From the NCBI RefSeq assembly GCF_009734185.1, contig NZ_CP046393.1, positions 1,294,501-1,358,500 of the forward strand: a stretch of DNA of 64,000 nt, given 5' to 3'. The position numbers were made by a program, and so were the translations under genes. This DNA comes from Commensalibacter melissae. Its GTDB lineage: Bacteria; Pseudomonadota; Alphaproteobacteria; Acetobacterales; Acetobacteraceae. Under the pieces are notes generated by a model, which did no database searches, had not been told where the DNA came from, and saw only the letters and a program-made list of their open reading frames with translations. This document shows, piece by piece, positions 1 to 9,105 of the stretch. Within the stretch, counting starts at the first letter, position 1; the number at the start of each line of letters is the position of its first letter.

Positions 1-46
1 GTATACGCTGGTTGACAGCATTATTCTCAATCTGAATTTTACTCAT
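1..46 (-). CDS. 5' end of an unknown gene cut by the window edge
   Basis: Only the first 15 codons are visible; the product begins MSKIQIENNAVNQRI. Its ATG overlaps the TGA stop of the COX1-like gene in an ATGA arrangement, which usually means translational coupling and a partner in the same complex or pathway. No good Shine-Dalgarno is seen before this ATG, which fits coupling. Too little sequence is present to name a family. An oxidase subunit or maturation factor would fit the context, but that is only a guess. Confidence 0.5.
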   Translation of the reverse strand, partial: MSKIQIENNAVNQRI

Positions 47-1374
47 CTGTTTTGCTTGTTTGCAGTAAACATGGGAGAAGGCAATTTCCATTCATTCGTG
101 ATTGCACCTTTACCCCAATAATTGGCTACAGGTTTAACCACGTTATAAAATATGGCATTGATAATCACACCCTGAAAAACAAATATGGATAGTCCCATAA
201 ATATGTCACCCCAAAAAACTGTGTTTCTACCTAATGGGATTATTTTCAATGTCAGAACAATTCCAATCATTGTAATCACAAAATGTGAAATTCCCATTGA
301 TTCTGAATATTGTTTTCCAAAAATTTTACCCATCCAAAAATAAAACCCTGCAAAAATTGATAATATAATTGCATAAGTTAGAGTTGAATGAATCTGATTT
401 ATTCCTTGAATTAATCCTTTATATGGCCAAGCAAAAAGTAAAAGGAACAAGCAACCCAACGACCATAACATAGGCGTTGATATGTTTTTTAAGCCTGTTT
501 TAAACAAGTTCAATGCAAAAATACTTAAAACACATATCAATCCATATAAACCAACAGCAAATATAGTTTCGATGTTCACAAATGAATCTGTCTGAAAGTA
601 GACTTCTGTAAATATGGATTTATTCCAAAATAAAAATAATAGAAGAGAGAATGCTGTTGTAATGCCAATTAATAAAATTTTATCCGATTTGATTCTGTTT
701 TCCGAGATTGTCTGAAAAATATGAAATAAGATACCAAATGATGGCAAGATTAAAACTACAACCATGGGAAAAACGAAATTTTTTACAGTTTGTGAAATCG
801 CCCAATCCAACTGCATATTATAATTGAAATAATCTCGTGTTAATATTCCCAATAATATTGATCCCACTCCCAATAAAAAACTCGCACTTATAACATGCAT
901 CCAGGCAAATAGGGGAATTGAGTAATATTTAATATCCTGCCCACGATTATTAATAAAAGTAACAAGGACATTAATTGAAAATAAAACCGCACCAATTGAC
1001 CAAAATACCAGGCTTATCAAGCTCATCAATCCAGTTTCTGAATTAAAAAAGGAAAAAAAATTAAAGAAAAATCCCGTCCATAATAAAATGATAGAAAGGA
1101 TATTGACTAATGGAAACGCAAAATTTCTACTTCCAATTAAAACAGGAAAGAACCATGAACCGAAGGCTACCATTAATGCTGGCTGTAAGACAAAAAAAAC
1201 CATCATTCTGGCATGAGTCTGGAAAATGTTAATGGTGGCAGTTTTGTCATGAATTTGAAATAATAAAGGTAGAAATTCATTCAGTTGGTAATATAAAGCG
1301 GTGATCCCTCCACTTAATCCTGCCAAGATAGCCAAAATAATGGCACTCATTCCTACTTTATAATTGATTTTCAT
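43..1374 (-). CDS. Heme-copper oxidase subunit I-like membrane protein lacking the binuclear centre
   Basis: 443 residues and about 12 hydrophobic segments, collinear with cytochrome c oxidase subunit I (family usually 520-560 aa). Matching landmarks are THARMMVFF near 53 (THGLIMIFF in COX1), FGSWFFPVLIG near 71, a STPMLW segment near 299, IFAGFYFWMGK near 340 and a C-terminal EWKLPSP. His54 and His329 match the two low-spin heme ligands. The active-site residues are changed: the CuB HPEVY motif is FPMVV (202-206), the HH pair is Glu-Val (257-258), and the heme a3 His is Gln327. The D-channel Asp is Asn84. Oxygen reduction is therefore unlikely. It may be a heme-binding electron carrier, sensor or assembly protein. 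It lies 38 bases after pmtA and is clearly more AT-rich than it (16/60 GC at 301-360 and at 601-660, against 29/60 at 1621-1680). Confidence 0.75.
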   Translation of the reverse strand: MKINYKVGMSAIILAILAGLSGGITALYYQLNEFLPLLFQIHDKTATINIFQTHARMMVFFVLQPALMVAFGSWFFPVLIGSRNFAFPLVNILSIILLWTGFFFNFFSFFNSETGLMSLISLVFWSIGAVLFSINVLVTFINNRGQDIKYYSIPLFAWMHVISASFLLGVGSILLGILTRDYFNYNMQLDWAISQTVKNFVFPMVVVLILPSFGILFHIFQTISENRIKSDKILLIGITTAFSLLLFLFWNKSIFTEVYFQTDSFVNIETIFAVGLYGLICVLSIFALNLFKTGLKNISTPMLWSLGCLFLLLFAWPYKGLIQGINQIHSTLTYAIILSIFAGFYFWMGKIFGKQYSESMGISHFVITMIGIVLTLKIIPLGRNTVFWGDIFMGLSIFVFQGVIINAIFYNVVKPVANYWGKGAITNEWKLPSPMFTANKQNR

Positions 1375-1412
1375 TAATAATTTTCCACAAATATACTTTT
1401 TTTAGATTATAT

Positions 1413-2051
1413 CTATCTTTCAAAACTAACCAAAGTAAATAATCCTAAAGGCGGAACCGAATTTACTTCAGCCCTTTTTAACACTTCTGGTGGTAACAAG
1501 GACTGAATGGCAAAATCGGGATGCCAACCCAATGCCTTGGAGGCAGGAGCCATAATTCGTTCAACATATGACCGGAGTCCTTTTTGAGCTATAAAATGAT
1601 TCACAAAAAGAATATGCCCACCAGGCTTCACTACACGTTGTAATTCCTTAAACAATCGGTCTGGATGAGGCACAACCGAGGCAACAAACATGCCGACCGC
1701 AATGTCAAAAGAATCCGTTTCAAAAGTCGTTGCTTCAGCATCCATTTCCAACAATGCATCAACATTATCGATTTTTTCTTTTTTCACACGCTGTTTGGCC
1801 TTTTCCAGCATATCGGTTGAAAGGTCAATACCCGTCACTCTTTTATCATTATGATAAGAAGGTAAAGCTAGGCCAGTTCCGACACCCACCTCTAATATTT
1901 TTTTCCCCGGTAAAGAATTAACCTTTTCAACGGCACATCGTCGGCCAAATGAAGAAACTGTACCAAAAACAGTATCATAAACCTTGGCCCAGCGACGATA
2001 GGCAAGCTTAACTGCATCTGCATTTAAGGCAGTATGAGGTAAAGGAGACAC
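1413..2051 (-). CDS. pmtA: Phosphatidylethanolamine N-methyltransferase (PmtA type)
   Basis: Class I SAM-dependent methyltransferase that converts phosphatidylethanolamine stepwise to phosphatidylcholine at the inner membrane. The SAM loop reads LEVGVGTGLALP, followed by GIDLS, MDAEA and a VVKPGGHILFVNHF strand, in the pattern of the Rhodobacter-type PmtA. I place the start at the GTG at 2051, because GGAG (2059-2062 on this strand) lies 7 bases upstream. This gives 212 aa beginning VSPLPHTAL. A longer frame would need a TTG at 2081. It is probably cotranscribed with the COX1-like gene. Phosphatidylcholine is a major lipid of acetic acid bacteria. Confidence 0.82.
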   Translation of the reverse strand: MSPLPHTALNADAVKLAYRRWAKVYDTVFGTVSSFGRRCAVEKVNSLPGKKILEVGVGTGLALPSYHNDKRVTGIDLSTDMLEKAKQRVKKEKIDNVDALLEMDAEATTFETDSFDIAVGMFVASVVPHPDRLFKELQRVVKPGGHILFVNHFIAQKGLRSYVERIMAPASKALGWHPDFAIQSLLPPEVLKRAEVNSVPPLGLFTLVSFER

Positions 2052-2285
2052 GCTATTGCTCCAAATTTGGTGAAATAACAAAATAATACAAAAATAACAC
2101 CTTATAATCCAATTTCACAAAAATAGAAATTTTTTTTATTTATCTTAAAATTAAAGTATTATTTTTTATAATTTTTCTTTGGATAATCAAAATTCATCGA
2201 ACACTCTTTATTGTTTCCCGAATTATGTCTATACTCCATTTTGTTAACAAATTAAATAAAATATAATTAGGACTTAAGCGTTAAA

Positions 2286-2474
2286 ATGTTAATGACAATT
2301 GTGGTATGGATCCTCGCGATTGGATCAATCATACTATGGAGCTATAATTTTACTTACCTAAAACATCGTGAAATATACGAGTGGTTTGATAACAAATTTG
2401 GCAAGGATGACCCGATACCGCCAATGCCTTCAAAATCGAATTCTGATCAATCCAGTGATAACAAAGAAAAATAA
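2286..2474 (+). CDS. Small single-pass membrane protein, function unknown
   Basis: 62 residues: one hydrophobic helix (about 3-22) and a short polar tail rich in Asp, Pro, Ser and Lys. It starts with ATG (or a second ATG two codons on), with an AGGA about 12 bases upstream. It stands alone and converges on gshB, whose stop is 17 bases away. No family is recognised. It is supported mainly by the clean membrane-helix-plus-tail pattern and weak ribosome site, so it may not be real. Confidence 0.45.
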   Translation: MLMTIVVWILAIGSIILWSYNFTYLKHREIYEWFDNKFGKDDPIPPMPSKSNSDQSSDNKEK

Positions 2475-2491
2475 TCTTTAATTCTTTTTCA

Positions 2492-3451
2492 TTATAGATA
2501 GGATTCAATAACATTCCAGATACAAGCGGCAGAATTCATTTGATTAAAACGGTCCAGCTCTTGTAACCCTGTTGGTGAGGTGACATTAATTTCAGTAAGG
2601 TAATCCCCCAATACATCTATCCCAACAAAAATCAACCCCTGCTCTTTCAGGGTTTTACCTATTTTAGAGCAAATATAAAGATCCCGTTCAGTTAATTGAG
2701 TTTTCTCCGCCACTCCCCCAACATGCATATTGGATCGCATATCTCCTTTTTGCGGAACTCGATTGATTGCACCGATAGGTTCCCCATCAACTAAAATAAT
2801 CCTTTTGTCTCCCCTTTTAACGGAAGGCTCGTAACGTTGCACCATCAGGGGTTCATTGGATATTGAAAACTGCATTTCTAACAATGCATTAAAATTCTCA
2901 TCCTCATCCTGAATGCGGAAAACGCCTACACCCCCATTCCCGAACAACGGTTTAACAACAATATCTTTGTATTCCTCCCTAAACATCCGAATTGTTTCGA
3001 CATCACGAGAAACAAGCGTGGGAGGCATTAATTCAGGCCAAAATGTAGCCATTAATTTTTCCGGTGAATTTCGAACGGATTTTGGATTATTTACAACAAA
3101 TACCTTGTCCTTGCCCACACCATGAATACGTTCCAGAATATGTGTGGCAGTAATATATCCCATATCAAAAGGTGGATCCTGGCGCATCAACAGCACGTCA
3201 AAATCTGCCAGATTCACGGTTTCCACTTCTCCAAATTTTACATGATCACCTGTAACCTTTTGAATATTAACTTTTCGACCTCGTGCTGTTACATACTTAC
3301 TTTTTTCATTATTGAACAAACTTAAGCTATTTACAGAATAAACAAAAAGTGAATAACCACGAGCCTGTGCCTCGAGCATCAATGCAAATGTTGAATCTCC
3401 ATGAATATTTATCTTTTCCAAAGGATCCATTTGTACCGCGATTTTTAACAT
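2492..3451 (-). CDS. gshB: Glutathione synthase
   Basis: ATP-grasp ligase joining gamma-glutamylcysteine and glycine to make glutathione, in the cytoplasm. The N-terminus KIAVQMDPLEKINIHGDSTF is characteristic of prokaryotic GshB, as are RQDPPFDMGYITATH, VVKPLFGNGGVGVFR (nucleotide-binding loop) and FVGIDVLGDYLTEINVTSPTG near the C-terminus. 319 aa is normal length. It is the last gene of the uvrB-galM-greB-gshB run, 15 bases after greB. Glutathione made here would be kept reduced by Gor, also in this window. Confidence 0.95.
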   Translation of the reverse strand: MLKIAVQMDPLEKINIHGDSTFALMLEAQARGYSLFVYSVNSLSLFNNEKSKYVTARGRKVNIQKVTGDHVKFGEVETVNLADFDVLLMRQDPPFDMGYITATHILERIHGVGKDKVFVVNNPKSVRNSPEKLMATFWPELMPPTLVSRDVETIRMFREEYKDIVVKPLFGNGGVGVFRIQDEDENFNALLEMQFSISNEPLMVQRYEPSVKRGDKRIILVDGEPIGAINRVPQKGDMRSNMHVGGVAEKTQLTERDLYICSKIGKTLKEQGLIFVGIDVLGDYLTEINVTSPTGLQELDRFNQMNSAACIWNVIESYL

Positions 3452-3466
3452 TTTTAAATATCCATT

Positions 3467-3952
3467 CTATTCTGACTCTGCATCATAAGTGATTTCTAAA
3501 ATTTCAAGGTATTTTTCACCAACAGGGGTTTGCAACCTTATTTCATCCCCTACTCTAGCACGCATTAATGCCCTAGCTACAGGGGATACTAGACTTATTT
3601 GCCCTTTTTCCGTGATTGCTTCATCTGTTCCAACAATAGTAACCCTATGCTCACAATCATCCTCGGTTAAATAGCGCACTGTAGCACCAAAAAAAACCCG
3701 ATCTTTTCCCTGTTGATCAATGGGGTTTACAATTTGTGCGTTCTCTAACCGTTTGGATAAAAATCGAACCCGACGATCAATCTCACGCAATCTTTTTTTT
3801 CCATAAAGATAATCTCCATTTTCAGATCGATCTCCATTACCGGCTGCCCATGAAACAATCTCCACTATTTTTGGACGCTCTTCATGCAATAGTTGCAATA
3901 ATTCCTTTTTCAAACGTGTATAACCCCAAGGGGTGATATAAGGTAAAGACAT
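3467..3952 (-). CDS. greB: Transcription elongation factor GreB
   Basis: 161 aa, with the N-terminal coiled coil (about 1-75) and C-terminal FKBP-like domain of the Gre family. The sequence WAAGNGDRSENGDYLYGKKR with the following RRVRFLSKRL is diagnostic of GreB rather than GreA. The acidic tip inserts into the RNA polymerase secondary channel and stimulates cleavage of backtracked RNA. It lies 29 bases downstream of galM and 15 upstream of gshB, so probably in one mRNA. Confidence 0.92.
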   Translation of the reverse strand: MSLPYITPWGYTRLKKELLQLLHEERPKIVEIVSWAAGNGDRSENGDYLYGKKRLREIDRRVRFLSKRLENAQIVNPIDQQGKDRVFFGATVRYLTEDDCEHRVTIVGTDEAITEKGQISLVSPVARALMRARVGDEIRLQTPVGEKYLEILEITYDAESE

Positions 3953-3981
3953 ATAAACAAACCTAAATTATAAAATAATCC

Positions 3982-4869
3982 CTATATTCCCATAAAGGAA
4001 TAGAATATCCTGCCTTTTAAAATTTGCCCCGGTTTTAAGATAAACAAGCCGCGATCCGAAATTTCTGGCATATTGATTGCATTATTCATGTTAGTTGCCG
4101 GTTCCATAGTAAAAAAAGATTGGTCTGGTGGGGTATATACAACAAAATGCCGAAAAATAACGCTGGCAGAAACCGTTAAGAAACTATTACTATATTTCCA
4201 GCGGATAAACGCTTCGCGATCCCAGTTCACATAACAATTATCCAGAAAATCGTCTTGTTTCAAAATACGCATTTGATCAAAGTTCCATTGATCTTCGTTC
4301 AACATGCGACCCTCTGGCAATCCATCCGGACCATTGTTCCATACAGACGGTGCCGAAAAACCGATTTCAACAAGATTTCTTCTTGGCAAATAGGGATGAA
4401 AGCCCATCCCGATAGGTTGTTTGCAAATATCAGTATTTTTACATGACATTTGTATAAACAATCCACTTTCATAAACACAATATCTCAACCTAGCAAAATA
4501 TGCATAGGGCCATTCCTTTTGAGATCCCTTATCCGGATTATAATTCAAAGTTAAAACAACACTATTTTCCGTAAAGGATTCAAGATCCCAAGACCTTTGC
4601 CATGCATTACCATGAATGGAATCCTTTCCGTTCGACGCATTGGGGGTTAATTGATAAACACTGTTATTGAATTTAAATTTACCGTTTGCAATACGATTAG
4701 AATAAGGCAACATTGGATAGGCTGCAATAATCTGGTCAGAATGTCTCGTCAAGGGCGAACGCTCGACTGGATAAAAAATCAATAAATCTTTTCTCAACCA
4801 ATATGCTATGGCTCCACCCAAAGAAGGATATATGCCAATTCTATTATTTCCCGCCTTAATTTCTAGCAT
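3982..4869 (-). CDS. galM: Aldose 1-epimerase (mutarotase) family protein
   Basis: 295 aa beta-sandwich sugar mutarotase of the GalM/YeaD superfamily. Visible signatures are PMLPYSNRIANGKF with the substrate Arg, IHGNAW and GFHPYLPR with the two conserved His positions, and MEPATNMNNAIN carrying the catalytic Glu. The substrate cannot be read from sequence; an aldohexose such as glucose or galactose is likely. It sits 13 bases after uvrB and 29 before greB. Its place in a repair/transcription operon has no obvious functional meaning. Confidence 0.82.
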   Translation of the reverse strand: MLEIKAGNNRIGIYPSLGGAIAYWLRKDLLIFYPVERSPLTRHSDQIIAAYPMLPYSNRIANGKFKFNNSVYQLTPNASNGKDSIHGNAWQRSWDLESFTENSVVLTLNYNPDKGSQKEWPYAYFARLRYCVYESGLFIQMSCKNTDICKQPIGMGFHPYLPRRNLVEIGFSAPSVWNNGPDGLPEGRMLNEDQWNFDQMRILKQDDFLDNCYVNWDREAFIRWKYSNSFLTVSASVIFRHFVVYTPPDQSFFTMEPATNMNNAINMPEISDRGLFILKPGQILKGRIFYSFMGI

Positions 4870-4882
4870 CCTGCATCCCTAT

Positions 4883-7072
4883 TTAATGTTTCTTTGATCT
4901 TTGATGCCTCGATGGACTATAGCCTCCCCCACCAGGTCCAAGAGGTCTTGGTTTAAAATTGCTTTTTAGGATTCTCCCCTCTTCTCTGGTACGAATTGTC
5001 GGTTCAATATCAGAAATTAATCCCATATCTAAATCTTCCAATCTCTTTATTTCATCTCGTATACGAGCAGCCTCTTCAAACTCAAGATTGGTGGCAGCGT
5101 TACGCATTTCCTTTTCCAATTCTGCTATGGTTCCTTTCAGGTCCTTCCCTACCAGAGAATGAATATCAGAAAATTCTGTTGGGGAAACCGTTACATAATC
5201 CTGTTCATAAACAGAAGCAATGATCTCTCCAATTTTCTTTTTTACCGTTGCTGGCGTAATATTATGATCTTCATTCCATTGTGTCTGTTTTTCACGACGT
5301 CTTGCAGTTTCTTCGATCGCATATTTTAAACTGTCCGTCATTTTATCCGCATATAATAAAACACGCCCATCAACATTTCTTGCTGCCCGTCCAATCGTCT
5401 GTATCAAAGAGGTTCTTGACCTTAAAAATCCTTCTTTGTCAGCATCAAGAATGGCCACCAATTGACACTCTGGTATATCCAGACCCTCCCTTAGAAGATT
5501 AATCCCTACCAGGACATCTATCACACCCAAACGCAAATCCCTTATAATCTCTATACGCTCCAAAGTATCGATATCTGAATGAAGATAACGAACCTTTATA
5601 TCAGCTTCACTCATATAATCAGTTAATTTTTCAGCCCATTTTTTGGTTAGAGTTGTAACAAGAACACGCCCACCCTTCTTGATGACCTTATTTGCCTCGG
5701 ATAATAAATCATCCACTTGCAATTCAATTGGTCTTATATCAGTAACAGGATCAGTCAAACCGGTTGGACGTATGACCTGTTCAATAAACACGCCTCCTGT
5801 TTTCTCTAACTCCCAGGGACCTGGTGTCGCACTGACAAAAATGCTCTGGGGACGATAACAATCCCATTCCGCAAAATTAAGTGGCCTATTGTCCATACAA
5901 GAAGGGAGTCGAAAACCAAAATCCGAAAGCGTTTTTTTACGTGCATAATCCCCCCGTTCCATTCCTCCTATCTGAGGTACGCTTACATGACTTTCATCCA
6001 CGATAAGCAAGGCATCTTCTGGCAGATATTCAAAAAGAGTAGGTGGAGGTTCACCGGGATTGCGTCCTGAAAGATAACGGGAATAATTCTCAATACCCTT
6101 ACACAATCCTGTTGTTTCGATCATTTCAAGATCAAAAGTTGTACGCTGTTGAATACGTTCGGCCTCCAACAATTTGCCTTCAGCTACAAATTGATCAATT
6201 CTTTCCTTCAACTCAACCTTGATATTTTTAATTGCCTGATTCAAGGTTGGTCTTGGCGTAACAAAATGACTATTGGCATAAATAGTTATTGACTTTAAAT
6301 TTGCTGTATTAACCCCGGTCAAAGGATCAAATTCGTTAATTGATTCAACCTCATCCCCAAAGAGCTGAATTCTCCAAGCACGATCAGCGTTTTGAACAGG
6401 AAAAATATCTATTGTTTCGCCTCTTACACGAAACGTTCCCCGCTGAAAGGCCATATCATTTCTACGATATTGCTGTTCTACCAAAGCTTTTAGCAAATCC
6501 TCACGATTTAACACTCCACCTTCCTCAACCCGCACAACCATATGAGAATAGGTTTCTGGAGATCCAATACCGTAAATACAGGAAACAGAACCAACTATAA
6601 TAACATCATTACGTTCTAGTAAAGCCTGTGTAGCCGCATGTCGCATACGGTCAATCTGTTCATTGATCTGACTATCTTTTTCTATATAAGTGTCAGATCG
6701 AGGCACATAGGCTTCCGGTTGATAATAATCATAATAACTGACAAAATATTCAACCGCATTATTTGGAAAAAATTCTTTCATTTCTCCATAAAGCTGCGCT
6801 GCAAGCGTTTTATTGGGTGCTAAAATCAAGGTTGGTTTTTGCACGGCCTCAATAACCTTGGCCATGGTAAAAGTTTTGCCTGAACCTGTTACACCCAATA
6901 AGACCTGGTCACGATCTCCAGCCTCAATTCCATCAGTAAGTTGTTTGATGGCGTTTGGCTGATCTCCTGAGGGCTGAAATTGCGATACAATTTCCAACCT
7001 GTTCATTTTCGGCTTTGCCGGAATCTTTTCTGGATGAAAAATGACAGTTCCGCTTCTTTTTGGTTTTTTCAT
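4883..7072 (-). CDS. uvrB: Excinuclease ABC subunit B
   Basis: 729 aa nucleotide-excision-repair helicase that verifies damage and recruits UvrC. Walker A GVTGSGKT is at 60-67, the damage-probing beta-hairpin [12 protein letters not shown] near 113, then a DESH motif II, helicase motif VI around QTIGRAARN, and a C-terminal UVR domain (about 655-690, [16 protein letters not shown]) that contacts UvrC. The 22 residues before the conserved [16 protein letters not shown] are a basic extension. It heads the uvrB-galM-greB-gshB operon, divergent from pepF across 209 bases. No alphaproteobacterial GTTC-N7-GTTC SOS box is evident upstream. Confidence 0.97.
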   Translation of the reverse strand: MKKPKRSGTVIFHPEKIPAKPKMNRLEIVSQFQPSGDQPNAIKQLTDGIEAGDRDQVLLGVTGSGKTFTMAKVIEAVQKPTLILAPNKTLAAQLYGEMKEFFPNNAVEYFVSYYDYYQPEAYVPRSDTYIEKDSQINEQIDRMRHAATQALLERNDVIIVGSVSCIYGIGSPETYSHMVVRVEEGGVLNREDLLKALVEQQYRRNDMAFQRGTFRVRGETIDIFPVQNADRAWRIQLFGDEVESINEFDPLTGVNTANLKSITIYANSHFVTPRPTLNQAIKNIKVELKERIDQFVAEGKLLEAERIQQRTTFDLEMIETTGLCKGIENYSRYLSGRNPGEPPPTLFEYLPEDALLIVDESHVSVPQIGGMERGDYARKKTLSDFGFRLPSCMDNRPLNFAEWDCYRPQSIFVSATPGPWELEKTGGVFIEQVIRPTGLTDPVTDIRPIELQVDDLLSEANKVIKKGGRVLVTTLTKKWAEKLTDYMSEADIKVRYLHSDIDTLERIEIIRDLRLGVIDVLVGINLLREGLDIPECQLVAILDADKEGFLRSRTSLIQTIGRAARNVDGRVLLYADKMTDSLKYAIEETARRREKQTQWNEDHNITPATVKKKIGEIIASVYEQDYVTVSPTEFSDIHSLVGKDLKGTIAELEKEMRNAATNLEFEEAARIRDEIKRLEDLDMGLISDIEPTIRTREEGRILKSNFKPRPLGPGGGGYSPSRHQRSKKH

Positions 7073-7131
7073 GGAAATTATCTGATTTTGTTATGATTTC
7101 TATATTTGATTTAAGATTAAGACTTTGTATT

Positions 7132-7148
7132 TGCTATATTATATAGCA
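7132..7148. promoter_or_regulatory. 17-bp perfect palindrome between uvrB and pepF
   Basis: TGCTATATTATATAGCA is a perfect inverted repeat of two 8-base arms around one central base. It lies in the 209-base divergent region, 59 bases before the uvrB start and 133 before pepF. It could be a dimeric repressor operator or an AT-rich promoter core. No regulator is identified. Confidence 0.35.
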
Positions 7149-7281
7149 TAATAAATGGGCTACTAAAATGAACAATCCCAGTTCATAGATCAAAAAAACA
7201 AATGTCTGTTTTCATCGCCTGAAATATTCGATAAAATCCATTTATATAAAAGATCATTCATTTAAATCAAACAGAGATACA

Positions 7282-9105
7282 ATGTCTAATTCATCTTGTC
7301 ACACCAATCAACCGAATCATAATACACTAAAATCCGAAAAGAAAAAATCGGATCAACTTCCTTCTTGGGACCTGACAGATTTGTACCCATCACCCGATTG
7401 TCAAGAATTAAAGAATGATCTGCAAAAAGCTCAAACCCTCATCACACAATTTTCAGAAAAATGGAAGGGAAATTTATCCCAGACATCAAGTCAGGAATTA
7501 AACCAGGCTCTTAAAAGTTATGAAATAATCAATGAAATATTGGGAAGAATTGGATCTTATGCTCAACTGATTTTCGCAACTGATTCGACCAATCTTCAAA
7601 ATACCAAATTTTATCAGGATATCCATGAAAAAATAACTGGATTAAGCACGCAGTTTCTTTTCTTTACCTTGGAATTGAACCAGCTTAGCGAGGAAAATGT
7701 CAAGAATAAAATGCAAGACAACGAATTACTGCAGTGGAAACCGTTTCTTGATAAAATCCGTATATTACGCCCTTATCAGTTAAGTAATGAAATCGAAAAG
7801 CTTTTCCATGAAAAAGCAGTTACGGGAGCCAATGCATGGTCAAGATTATATGACGAAACATTGGCGACCCTGGAAATCCCCTTAAAAGATAAAACCGTTT
7901 CTTTAGGTGAGGCTTTGAATAAATTATCATCTTCACAGGCAAAAGAAAGAAAAGATGCAGCCCAGGGATTGAGTTCGGTATTTTCGAAAAATCTGAGACT
8001 TTTCTCGATTATTACAAATACGTTGGTAAAGGATAAGCAAATCTCTGACCAATGGCGTGGTTTTTCCCGTCCAGACTCACAACGAAATTGTGATAACCAG
8101 ATTGAAGACAGTGTCGTTGATGCGCTGGTTACCGCTGTTACCAATAATTATCAAAATCTGTCACACCGCTACTATCTTTTAAAAGCAAAATGGCTGGGTG
8201 TGGACAAATTACATCATTGGGATCGTAATGCTCCCTTACCGGAAGATCATGATCAACCTATACGCTGGAGAGACGCGAAGACAATCGTTTATCAAGCGTA
8301 TCATGAATTTGATCCTCGGCTGGGCAAAATGATTGATCAGTTTTTACATAGTCCATGGATTGATGCCACACTACGTACCGGGAAATCCTCTGGTGCCTTT
8401 GCCCATCCCACTGTTCCATCGGTTCATCCCTATATTCTTCTTAATTACCATGGTCGCAGCCGAGATGTCATGACATTGGCCCATGAGCTGGGGCACGGGA
8501 TTCACCAGATTCTTGCTGCAAAACAGGGATATATTCTATCTGATACACCGCTGACCCTTGCTGAAACAGCCAGTGTATTCGGAGAAATGCTGACTTTCCA
8601 GAGCCTTTTAAAAAATCAAACAGATCCCAGACATCGTCATATTCTCTTAAGCCGTAAGGTTGAGGATATGTTAAACACAGTAGTAAGACAAATTGCATTT
8701 TATCAATTTGAACGCAAGGTTCACGAAGCCAGACATGAGAACGAGCTTTTACCTGAACAAATTGGTCAGTTCTGGCTTGAAACGCAACAAAAAAGCCTTG
8801 GTCCAGCTTTTGAATTTACACCAGACTATAATACATATTGGACATATATACCGCATTTCATCCATACACCTTTTTATGTTTATGCCTATGCGTTTGGTGA
8901 TTGTTTGGTAAATGCACTCTATAATGTCTATCAGGAAGGGTTTCCCGACTTCCAGGACCTTTATATTGAAATGCTGAAGGCGGGTGGAACAAAAAGTCAT
9001 AAAGAACTTTTGGCGCCTTTTGGATTGGATGCCTCTGATCCAGCCTTTTGGCAAAAAGGATTAAATGTAATCAATGATTTCATAGATGAACTGGAACAAA
9101 TTTAG
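7282..9105 (+). CDS. pepF: M3 family oligoendopeptidase F-type metallopeptidase
   Basis: 607 aa cytoplasmic zinc peptidase that degrades short peptides. The HExxH zinc site is HELGHGIH, with His401, Glu402 and His405. The downstream ETASVFGEML segment supplies the third ligand, as in M3 thimet-type peptidases. The N-terminal PSWDLTDLYPS motif is typical of PepF. No signal peptide is seen. Its TAG is followed directly by the ATG of the ABC1-kinase gene, so the two are cotranscribed. Confidence 0.9.
   Translation: MSNSSCHTNQPNHNTLKSEKKKSDQLPSWDLTDLYPSPDCQELKNDLQKAQTLITQFSEKWKGNLSQTSSQELNQALKSYEIINEILGRIGSYAQLIFATDSTNLQNTKFYQDIHEKITGLSTQFLFFTLELNQLSEENVKNKMQDNELLQWKPFLDKIRILRPYQLSNEIEKLFHEKAVTGANAWSRLYDETLATLEIPLKDKTVSLGEALNKLSSSQAKERKDAAQGLSSVFSKNLRLFSIITNTLVKDKQISDQWRGFSRPDSQRNCDNQIEDSVVDALVTAVTNNYQNLSHRYYLLKAKWLGVDKLHHWDRNAPLPEDHDQPIRWRDAKTIVYQAYHEFDPRLGKMIDQFLHSPWIDATLRTGKSSGAFAHPTVPSVHPYILLNYHGRSRDVMTLAHELGHGIHQILAAKQGYILSDTPLTLAETASVFGEMLTFQSLLKNQTDPRHRHILLSRKVEDMLNTVVRQIAFYQFERKVHEARHENELLPEQIGQFWLETQQKSLGPAFEFTPDYNTYWTYIPHFIHTPFYVYAYAFGDCLVNALYNVYQEGFPDFQDLYIEMLKAGGTKSHKELLAPFGLDASDPAFWQKGLNVINDFIDELEQI

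Noticed and set aside
7169-7185. TGAAC-N7-GTTCA inverted repeat upstream of uvrB as an SOS box
   Set aside because: Alphaproteobacterial LexA sites are direct repeats GTTC-N7-GTTC and the Gram-positive type has a 4-base spacer; this one fits neither.
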